Below the pieces are notes generated by a model that was not told the origin of the DNA, made no database searches, and worked only from the letters and a program-made list of their open reading frames with translations. DNA of 20,139 bases, taken from assembly GCA_035294725.1 (NCBI GenBank), contig DATGKK010000015.1:1-20139 (forward strand), read 5' to 3'. The translations under genes were made by a program, and so were the position numbers. Below are positions 15,442 through 20,139 of the stretch, piece after piece. Within the stretch, counting starts at the first letter, position 1. Each line of letters begins with the position of its first letter. This DNA comes from DATGKK01 sp035294725. GTDB taxonomy: Bacteria; Actinomycetota; Acidimicrobiia; Acidimicrobiales; Bog-793.

Positions 15442-15774
15442 GTGGCCGAATGGCGGAGTGTGGTCGTCTCTGAGACGGCCTACGAGGAAGCTCGCGCCCA
15501 TTTTCCCTCAGGAGGGACGGGCGACGAAGGAGAGCCGCGCTTCGAACTGTTTGAGGCAAGGCCTTTACAGGCCGCACGAGATCTCTTTGGTGCGGCGTTC
15601 GAGTCCTTGCCGGAAGCGGAGCCCGGCACTGGTATCCGCTACTGGGTCACCGTAGACGCCTTCTTTCCAGCTCTCGTCTTTTTCGGGGTTCTGCTCACAA
15701 CCGGGGAGATCGACATCATCTCCGTCACGGTCGACGACGACTACTGGAACGTCGTCGGCGACGACCCTGTATGA
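15442..15774 (+). CDS. Probable toxin partner of the Panacea antitoxin, family unrecognised
   Basis: A 110-aa protein from GTG at 15442, 6 nt after the antitoxin stop. It begins MAEWRSVVVSETAYEEARA. The second half is hydrophobic and beta-rich (GIRYWVTVDAFFPALVFFG, then EIDIISVTVDDDYW). The size and the last strands with DDDYW faintly recall RelE/ParE-fold proteins, but I see no catalytic signature and do not claim that family. The role as toxin is inferred only from operon position behind a Panacea antitoxin. It is acidic, unlike most mRNA interferases, which are basic. It could instead be an accessory protein. Shortly after its stop comes the first copy of the hairpin repeat. Confidence 0.6.
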   Translation: MAEWRSVVVSETAYEEARAHFPSGGTGDEGEPRFELFEARPLQAARDLFGAAFESLPEAEPGTGIRYWVTVDAFFPALVFFGVLLTTGEIDIISVTVDDDYWNVVGDDPV

Positions 15775-15803
15775 GCGGAGGTGCCCTGCGGCCGCCACCA
15801 GAA

Positions 15804-15889
15804 CGGGTTGAATGACCAACATCCGGTGCCCGACCGAGCGGACACCGGATGTGTGGCACTACCAGGGCTGTCGTTGCGAATTCGAGAAC
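15804..15889. repeat. Hairpin repeat, copy 1
   Basis: An 86-bp unit starting CGGGTTGAAT and ending TTCGAGAAC. It contains a perfect 10-bp inverted repeat, ACATCCGGTG (15819-15828) and CACCGGATGT (15843-15852), around a 14-nt loop, followed by CTACCAGGG and CGTTGC blocks. It is about three-quarters identical to copy 2 at 17563-17649, in the same orientation and with one 1-nt length difference. Confidence 0.75.
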
Positions 15890-16294
15890 GGCCACGCCCG
15901 CTCGCCCCGGGGGAGGGCAGCATCCTGTTGAATGCAGTGCTGACGCGCGCGCGTTCTCCTCGCTCTCGGTTGGCTTGGCAGCTCGGAAGGCTACAGGAGG
16001 CGCGTGCGCGTCGCATTCGCGAGCAGATCCCGGCCAGAGCCGGGGCTCGCCTCGTGGTGGCTGGCGCGGTGGAGCGACGGCCGGCGGCAAGGGTCCGTCA
16101 CGACCGCCCTCCGGGCGCGCACTTGACCCCGGCCTCAGTGGCGCGAGAGACCCACTGGAACCCGCGTAGCCCCTAGAAAGAGCCGAAGGTCGCCAAAGAG
16201 ACGACGCGAAACTGAGTACGATCGCGTACCAGTCCTTCTCGCAGGCTCAGGCCATGGCATGAGAGTGATGTGGTAGGCGGCAGGGGGAGTGGCA
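15890..16294. other. Intergenic region before the DUF2510 gene
   Basis: About 400 bp with no gene I can support. A plus-strand frame ending at 16176 reads arginine-rich (LAWQLGRLQEARARRIREQ) without recognised domain or start signal. Small inverted repeats occur, for example CCCGGC/GCCGGG at about 16029-16044 and GTACG/CGTAC around 16217-16230. Confidence 0.4.
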
Positions 16295-16831
16295 ATGACG
16301 TACGTCGGAGACGAGCCAGGCGAACCCAAGCGGTACGGCCTGCCCCCACCAAGTGCACCCCCGATGTCCTCACCGAAATCGCCGCCGGATGGCAGCCAAC
16401 CGCCGCCGGTGGATAAGTCCGCGGGAGTCGCCTTTGTGCTGACCTTCTTCTTCGGTCCGGTCGGACTGCTCTACGTGAGCGTTGCCGGTGGTCTGATACT
16501 GACTCTGGTGGCGATTGTCGGATTCGTGTTGACGCTCGGGATCGGGACGATTGTCGCCTGGGTGATCTCGATCATCTGGGGATGTGTGGAGGCTAGCCGC
16601 AAGCACAGCACATTCCAACAGTACCTCGCTTCAATCTCGTCTGGTACGGGTCACCCGGCCCCATCGGTAGTTGGGAAGCCGACACCTCCGCCTCTTCCGC
16701 ATGTACCGCCTCCAGGCTGGCATCCCGATCCGGCGGACCCGAGTTACTGGCGCTGGTGGGACGGCTCCCGCTGGACAGAGGCCACACAACCGCGCTTCGA
16801 GACTCCGCCACCACCGGCATCAGGGGTGTGA
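16295..16831 (+). CDS. DUF2510-containing small membrane protein
   Basis: A 178-aa protein from ATG at 16295 with a ribosome site GGGGGAG about 5 nt upstream; a GTG two codons earlier is less well placed. A proline-rich cytoplasmic N-terminus (1-40) is followed by a double hydrophobic segment (about 43-65 and 66-97, beginning KSAGVAFVLTFFFGPVG). A second proline-rich linker and a C-terminal DUF2510 motif (139-164) come next: PGWHPDPADPSYWRWWDGSR with a final WTEA. DUF2510 is common in actinobacterial membrane proteins and has no firm function. The gene is less GC-rich than the chromosomal genes on either side and lies in the island between the two hairpin repeats. Confidence 0.85.
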   Translation: MTYVGDEPGEPKRYGLPPPSAPPMSSPKSPPDGSQPPPVDKSAGVAFVLTFFFGPVGLLYVSVAGGLILTLVAIVGFVLTLGIGTIVAWVISIIWGCVEASRKHSTFQQYLASISSGTGHPAPSVVGKPTPPPLPHVPPPGWHPDPADPSYWRWWDGSRWTEATQPRFETPPPPASGV

Positions 16832-16895
16832 AGCGCCGGTCGGGACCCTGCCGCACCAGACGGAGACGAGGATCGGCTGCCTCGCGTGTAACCGC

Positions 16896-17070
16896 TCACT
16901 CGGTCACGTCCAAAACGCGCGGCCAGGCCCGTACCACTCGTGCGTAAGTGTCCGCGTCGAATTCTTTAGCCTCGACGACACACCGACTGGCTTCCGAGAG
17001 CTCTGGGATACCTCCGCGAGTGCCGAGGCCGATGTTGGGACCGGTTGGCGTCCATCGAGCAACGCTGGAG
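16896..17070 (-). pseudogene. C-terminal fragment of an unidentified gene behind the HepT remnant
   Basis: A minus-strand frame different from that of HepT reads IGLGTRGGIPELSEASRCVV and then EAKEFDADTYARVVRAWPRV before TGA at 16896. Residue mix and codons look coding, but there is no start of its own. It appears to be the tail of another gene joined to the truncated HepT by deletion. I could not name the family. The left limit (17070) is approximate. Confidence 0.3.
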
Positions 17071-17172
17071 ACTGTCGAAGGAGGCCCGGCCGCGAAGGAG
17101 GGCCGTTCGCTCGATCTGAGCGGCAGCGTCGTCGACATGCGCGAGGTAGAGGACGTCGTCGTGTTCGGTCAC
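16966..17172 (-). pseudogene. Truncated HepT-like toxin (only N-terminus matches)
   Basis: GTG at 17172 overlaps the MNT stop (GTGA), the usual coupling of MNT-HepT pairs. The first ~37 residues (EHDDVLYLAHVDDAAAQIER to FDSLQR) match the HepT N-terminus, where the first helix reads like DxxYLxDIxxAxxxIE. After that the 68-aa frame (CSMDANRSQHRPRHSRRYPR) no longer resembles HepT. The conserved RX4-6HXY ribonuclease/AMPylation motif and the helices around it are missing. A full HepT is about 110-140 aa. The toxin is therefore most likely inactive. Confidence 0.6.
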
Positions 17173-17483
17173 AGGGAGACGAGCTGGGGCTCGACGCGTG
17201 AGCGGACCACTTCGTCGAGCCCGGTACCGACCTCGACGGGGTAACCGAGGAGATCCTCGACCTCGCGAGCGAAGGCGAACAGATCGAGGCCCCGGCGACC
17301 ACGTTCGAAGTCGACGAGCAGGTCGACGTCACTCGCGGGCGTGGCATCTCCTCGAGCGACGGAGCCGAAAATCCGGATGCTCGAGACGCCGCGGCTGTGA
17401 GCAGCTCGCAAGATCGCGTCGCGGTGAGAGCGCACCATCGTCAGCGTCGGCGCTGACCGCTCGTTCGTCGCCTCGTCGTTCAC
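17169..17483 (-). CDS. MNT-domain nucleotidyltransferase antitoxin (MntA type of HepT/MNT)
   Basis: A minimal nucleotidyltransferase of 104 aa. It carries the signature GSX10DXD: G40-S41 and D52/D54 in GSVARGDATPASDVD, followed by LLVDFERG. A short C-terminal part (LDLFAFAREVEDLLGYPVEV) is typical of MntA proteins, which silence the HepT ribonuclease by adding AMP to it. GTG at 17483 is chosen because TACGAT (17490-17495, minus strand) lies 6 nt upstream, giving a leaderless start. ATG at 17438 gives an 89-aa protein that also covers the whole domain and is the main alternative. It is coupled by GTGA to the HepT remnant, so the antitoxin seems to have outlived its toxin. Confidence 0.88.
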   Translation of the reverse strand: MNDEATNERSAPTLTMVRSHRDAILRAAHSRGVSSIRIFGSVARGDATPASDVDLLVDFERGRRGLDLFAFAREVEDLLGYPVEVGTGLDEVVRSRVEPQLVSL

Positions 17484-17489
17484 GCTGTA

Positions 17490-17495
17490 ATCGTA
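17490..17495 (-). promoter_or_regulatory. Possible -10 box of the MNT gene
   Basis: Minus-strand TACGAT, 6 nt before a GTG codon at 17483. It matches the TAnnnT plus 6-7 nt pattern found before other genes here. It lies between the MNT gene and hairpin repeat copy 2. Confidence 0.35.
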
Positions 17496-17562
17496 GACAG
17501 GGGTGTGACGCCCGGCCGGCCGGCCGTGGTGCGGGCGGTCGGCGACGGGGCCGCCCCGGCGC

Positions 17563-17649
17563 CGGGTTTGAATAGGCCACATCCGATGCCCGATCGAGCA
17601 GACACCGGATGTGCACACCTACCAGGGAGAGCGTTGCAGCTTCGACAAC
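17563..17649. repeat. Hairpin repeat, copy 2, next to the 3' end of tRNA-Ser
   Basis: An 87-bp unit related to copy 1 at 15804-15889. ACATCCGATG (17579-17588) and CACCGGATGT (17603-17612) form the stem. The single difference from copy 1 gives a G-U pair if the minus strand is transcribed but an A-C mismatch on the plus strand, which hints that the RNA runs in the minus direction. It ends 3 nt before the tRNA-Ser discriminator base. Confidence 0.75.
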
Positions 17650-17651
17650 AG

Positions 17652-17735
17652 CGGAGGGAGTGGGATTCGAACCCACGGGGCTCATCACCCGACGGTTTTC
17701 AAGACCGTTGCATTCGTCCGCTCTGCCATCCCTCC
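17652..17735 (-). tRNA. tRNA-Ser (anticodon TGA)
   Basis: On the minus strand the acceptor GGAGGGA pairs with TCCCTCC. The anticodon arm ACGGT/ACCGT has loop CTTGAAA (anticodon TGA). A long variable arm (CGGGTGATGAGCCCCG region) marks a class II tRNA, and the T arm has GGTTCGAATCC. The discriminator is G and no CCA is encoded. tRNA-Ser genes are frequent integration sites, and the accessory island begins directly at its 3' side. Confidence 0.97.
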
Positions 17736-17796
17736 GAGCACGCCGGTGCCGCGAGCCTATGCCGCCCCGGGCGCTGCCAGTGGGTAGGTGGCCCCG

Positions 17797-18735
17797 TCAG
17801 GCTGGCTCCACCAGCTTGCGGATGTCGTCGAGCCAGGCTGCCGCCTGGCGGCGTCGCGCGGAGACCGCCTCGCGTACTGCAGGGCCATGCTCGGAGGCTG
17901 CCGGGTAGGAACCGAGGAACTTGCAGGCCGGGAGCGCCGAGTGCAGCTCGCGCAGGCAGTCGCCCACGACCTCGTCGCTCACGTGGCCCTCGAGGTCGAT
18001 GACAAAGCAGTAGTCACCGAGGCTCCGCTTGGTCGGGCGCGACTCGATCTTGGTCAGGTTGAGGCTGCGGGCGGAGAACTGCCCGAGGATCTCGTGCAGG
18101 CTGCCAGGGTGGTCCGCTGCCTGGAAGCAGACGATGGACGTCTTGTCGTGGCCGGTCGCCGGAGGGACCCGATGAGGCGCGACGGCGAGGAAACGGGTCT
18201 GGTTGTCGCCGAAGTCCTCGATCCCCTCCGCCAGCGTCACGAGGCCGTAGAGCTCACCGGCGAGCCGCGGAGCGATCGCGGCCGAGCACGGCGGGCGTTC
18301 CTCCCCCACGAGGCGGGCCGCATCTGCCGTCGAGTTCGCCGCCCGGACCTCGGCATCGCCGAGCCGTTCACGGATGAAGCGGCGGCACTGCGCGCTCGCA
18401 TGCGGGTAGGAGACGACGGAGCGAACCTGCTCGAGCGTCGTCCCTGGCGCTGCAAGCAGCTGGAGGTGGATGTCCAGCACCACCTCGAGCTGGATGAGCA
18501 GCTCCGAGTCGAACACCAGGTGGTCGAGCGCTGCCGAGACGGTGCCCTCTATGGAGTTCTCGATGGGCACGATCCCGAGCTCGACCTCGCCGTCTTCGGC
18601 CGCCCGCAGCACGTCGGGGATAGTGGGATAGGGGACGTGCTCGGCAACAGCCAGCTCGGGAAGCGACATGAGCGCTTCCTCGGTGAAGGTGCCCCGCGGG
18701 CCGAAGAAGCCGACTCGTCTGACCTCCCCCCGCAT
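17797..18735 (-). CDS. pheA: Prephenate dehydratase
   Basis: This 312-aa enzyme converts prephenate to phenylpyruvate in phenylalanine synthesis. The catalytic domain (about 6-185) shows GFFGPRGTFTEEA, GIVPIENSIEGTV and the catalytic T180-R181-F182 in DNQTRFLAV. A C-terminal ACT regulatory domain (about 198-275) carries PGSL (210-213, GALx-like) and ESRP (231-234), the phenylalanine-binding motifs, so feedback inhibition by Phe is expected. There is no chorismate mutase domain, as usual for actinobacterial PheA. ATG at 18735 is chosen because the domain begins at once and TATCCT lies 7 nt upstream without a ribosome site. An extension to 18855 runs antisense into larB and lacks protein character. 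It diverges from larB with 22 bp between the ATGs. Confidence 0.96.
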   Translation of the reverse strand: MRGEVRRVGFFGPRGTFTEEALMSLPELAVAEHVPYPTIPDVLRAAEDGEVELGIVPIENSIEGTVSAALDHLVFDSELLIQLEVVLDIHLQLLAAPGTTLEQVRSVVSYPHASAQCRRFIRERLGDAEVRAANSTADAARLVGEERPPCSAAIAPRLAGELYGLVTLAEGIEDFGDNQTRFLAVAPHRVPPATGHDKTSIVCFQAADHPGSLHEILGQFSARSLNLTKIESRPTKRSLGDYCFVIDLEGHVSDEVVGDCLRELHSALPACKFLGSYPAASEHGPAVREAVSARRRQAAAWLDDIRKLVEPA

Positions 18736-18741
18736 GCGGGG
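18728..18741. repeat. 14-bp perfect palindrome over the pheA start codon
   Basis: CCCCGCATGCGGGG at 18728-18741 is a perfect palindrome whose central ATG/CAT is the pheA start codon. It lies just upstream of the larB -10 box, where a regulator bound to it could block both promoters. No regulator is known from the window. Confidence 0.55.
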
Positions 18742-18742
18742 C

Positions 18743-18750
18743 AGGATAGT
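18743..18750. promoter_or_regulatory. Overlapping divergent -10 boxes of pheA and larB
   Basis: AGGATAGT at 18743-18750 reads as TATCCT on the minus strand (18748-18743, 7 nt before the pheA ATG at 18735). On the plus strand it reads as GATAGT (18745-18750, 7 nt before the larB ATG at 18758). Both would give leaderless mRNAs from one shared core. No consensus -35 box was seen on either side. Confidence 0.5.
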
Positions 18751-18757
18751 GACCGAG

Positions 18758-19510
18758 ATGGATGAGCTCGAGCTGCGTCGCCTCTTCGATGACCTCCTGA
18801 TGGGCACGGTCACCCCCGACGAGGCCGTCGCGCGCCTGCACCGGATGCCATTCACCGAGCTCGGCTACGCCAAGGTGGACCACCACCGGGCGCTGCGCCA
18901 GGGCCGGCCGGAGGCGGTGTACGCCCCGGGCAAGACGCCGGGGCAGTGCGCCGGCATCGTGGCGGAGCTGCTGGCGGGCTCCTCGGGCCCCGTCCTCGTC
19001 AGCCGGGCCGACCGCGAGCAGGCCGCGGTTTGCCTGGAGCGGTGCCCAGGTGGCGAAGCCTTCGGCGTCGAGGGCGCACCCCTGGCGACACTGGTGTGGC
19101 GACCCGCTGCAGAGCGCCCGGGCCGGGTGCTCGTCTGCACCGCGGGGACCGCTGACCTGCCCGTGGCCGAGGAGTGCCGGGCGACGCTCGGCGCGTACGG
19201 CTTCCGACCCTCGATCCTCGCCGACTGCGGGGTCGCAGGAGTCCACCGGCTGCTCGCCTCGATCGACGACCTCATGGAGGCGGACGCCGTGATCGTGGTC
19301 GCCGGGATGGAAGGAGCCCTTGCGAGCGTCGTCGGGGGCCTCACACCGGCCCCGGTCGTCGCCGTGCCGACGAGCGTCGGGTACGGGGCCGCCCTCGAGG
19401 GCGTGACGGCGCTGCTCGCGATGCTCTCGTCGTGCGCGGCCGGCGTCACCGTCGTGGGCATCGACAACGGTTACGGCGCGGCCTGCGCCGTGGCCCGCCT
19501 CCTCGGGTGA
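18758..19510 (+). CDS. larB: LarB, nickel-pincer cofactor biosynthesis (carboxylase/hydrolase)
   Basis: LarB carboxylates the pyridinium ring of nicotinic acid adenine dinucleotide and releases AMP, the first step in making the nickel-pincer nucleotide of lactate racemase and related enzymes. The 250-aa length is right. The N-terminal helical part (1-45) and the segment YAPGKTPGQC (55-64) are followed by an AIR-carboxylase (PurE)-like domain: VLVCTAGTADLPVAEEC, DCGVAGVHRLL, VVAGMEGALASVVGGL, PVVAVPTSVGYG. The catalytic cysteine lies in SSCAAGVTVVGIDNGYGA (C226). ATG at 18758 is preferred because GATAGT sits 7 nt upstream; GTG at 18749 would add three residues. larC follows after 76 bp on the same strand. 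Confidence 0.95.
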   Translation: MDELELRRLFDDLLMGTVTPDEAVARLHRMPFTELGYAKVDHHRALRQGRPEAVYAPGKTPGQCAGIVAELLAGSSGPVLVSRADREQAAVCLERCPGGEAFGVEGAPLATLVWRPAAERPGRVLVCTAGTADLPVAEECRATLGAYGFRPSILADCGVAGVHRLLASIDDLMEADAVIVVAGMEGALASVVGGLTPAPVVAVPTSVGYGAALEGVTALLAMLSSCAAGVTVVGIDNGYGAACAVARLLG

Positions 19511-19586
19511 GGGCGGTGCCGCTCATCTCCCTCGCTGCGACCGCACGACGAGCTTCCCACGGGTGCCGCAGGACGGGAGAGGACTG

Positions 19587-20139
19587 ATGGCGACGGTCGC
19601 GTGGTTCAACTGCTTCTCGGGGATCGCAGGGGACATGACGCTCGGCGCCCTCGTCGACGCGGGGGCCGATCTCCCGGCCCTCGTGCGGCTGCTCGAGCAG
19701 CTGCCGATCGGCGGCTGGTCGCTCGAGTTCGAGCCCGCCATGCGCGGGGGCCTGGCCTGCACACGGGCAGTGGTCACCTCACGGGGCGACAGCGTGGTGC
19801 GGACCTGGCTGCACATCCAGGGCGTCCTCGAGGAGGCACGTCTCCCTGACGAGGTGAGAGACCGGGCCCATGCCGCTTTCGAGGCGCTAGCTCGATCCGA
19901 GGGCCGCATCCACCGGCGCCGCCCTGAGCAGGTCCACTTCCACGAGGTCGGCGGCCACGACACGATCGTGGACATCGTCGGCTCGGCCGCCGCCCTCTAC
20001 CTGCTCGGGGTCGACGCCGTCGGCTCGAGTCCGGTCGCGACCGGGATCGGAGTGGTCCGTACGGCCCACGGCATCCTGCCCAATCCGGCGCCGGCAGTCG
20101 TCGATCTGCTGAACGGGATCCCGACCGTCGGACGTGACC
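19587..20139 (+). CDS. larC: LarC, nickel insertion protein for the pincer cofactor, cut by the window edge
   Basis: LarC is a CTP-dependent cyclometallase that puts nickel into the pincer nucleotide. I translated 184 codons from ATG at 19587, which has a strong purine-rich ribosome site (GGGAGAGGA, ending 3 nt upstream). The protein opens with WFNCFSGIAGDMTLGALVDA, the LarC N-terminal signature; the usual Asp or His before CFSG is Asn here. It continues with VHFHEVGGHDTIVDIVGSA (the His-rich metal-associated motif) and VVRTAHGILPNPAPAVVDLL. Full LarC is about 400 aa, so somewhat more than half lies beyond the right edge. It forms an operon with larB. larE and a larA-like target enzyme are not in the window and may follow downstream. 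Confidence 0.94.
   Translation, partial: MATVAWFNCFSGIAGDMTLGALVDAGADLPALVRLLEQLPIGGWSLEFEPAMRGGLACTRAVVTSRGDSVVRTWLHIQGVLEEARLPDEVRDRAHAAFEALARSEGRIHRRRPEQVHFHEVGGHDTIVDIVGSAAALYLLGVDAVGSSPVATGIGVVRTAHGILPNPAPAVVDLLNGIPTVGRD

Noticed and set aside
15813..15852. Hairpin repeat copy 1 read as a CRISPR repeat or tRNA pseudogene
   Set aside because: Only two copies, 1.7 kb apart, with no spacers. The TTCGA block recalls a T-loop, but no acceptor or anticodon arm can be formed.
17501..17562. GC-rich GGCCGGCCGGCCG-type run as an intrinsic terminator
   Set aside because: It can self-pair but lacks a T-run on either strand and has several equivalent foldings; no support for a defined terminator.

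Overview
The window is about 20 kb of very GC-rich DNA with strongly G/C-ending codons. It carries a DosR/DevR-like response regulator, two tRNA genes without an encoded CCA end, many GTG starts, and several genes whose start codon sits 6-7 nt after a TAnnnT-like -10 box (leaderless start). Together these point to a chromosome of a high-GC actinobacterium, possibly an Acidimicrobiia-type lineage. The phylum is an inference and the class is a guess.

Left part (1-12.6 kb) is mostly chromosomal metabolism. A minus-strand operon (2347 down to the left edge) encodes a 54-aa membrane peptide, a b6-type four-helix cytochrome b, a membrane protein in the place of a subunit IV, and a DosR-like response regulator cut by the edge. 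Divergent from it is a large YfhO-like polytopic membrane protein. A tRNA-Thr(CGT) on the minus strand and a LacZ-type GH2 beta-galactosidase follow. Then comes a minus-strand group: a TlpA-like membrane-anchored thioredoxin, an acyl-CoA synthetase, and a Cys/Met-metabolism PLP enzyme whose GTG overlaps the synthetase stop.

Middle part (about 12.6-17.65 kb) looks like an accessory island next to tRNA-Ser(TGA). It holds a frameshifted helix-turn-helix gene, a 54-aa gene resembling only the core-binding part of a tyrosine recombinase, and an IS110-family element whose transposase is broken by an internal deletion/frameshift. It also holds a Panacea-domain antitoxin with an unidentified 110-aa partner, a DUF2510 membrane protein, and an MNT antitoxin whose HepT partner is truncated. 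Two copies of an ~87-bp hairpin repeat bracket the DUF2510 and MNT/HepT segment.

Right part (17.65 kb to the end) returns to the chromosome: tRNA-Ser, prephenate dehydratase (pheA), and larB-larC (nickel-pincer cofactor synthesis; larC is cut by the right edge). pheA and larB diverge with only 22 bp between their ATG codons, and their -10 boxes appear to overlap.

The most interesting items are the split cytochrome b/DosR-like operon with candidate DosR-type sites upstream, the Panacea toxin-antitoxin pair with an unknown toxin, the two-copy hairpin repeat, and the pheA/larB bidirectional leaderless promoter. All functional statements come from reading motifs by eye; no database search was possible.
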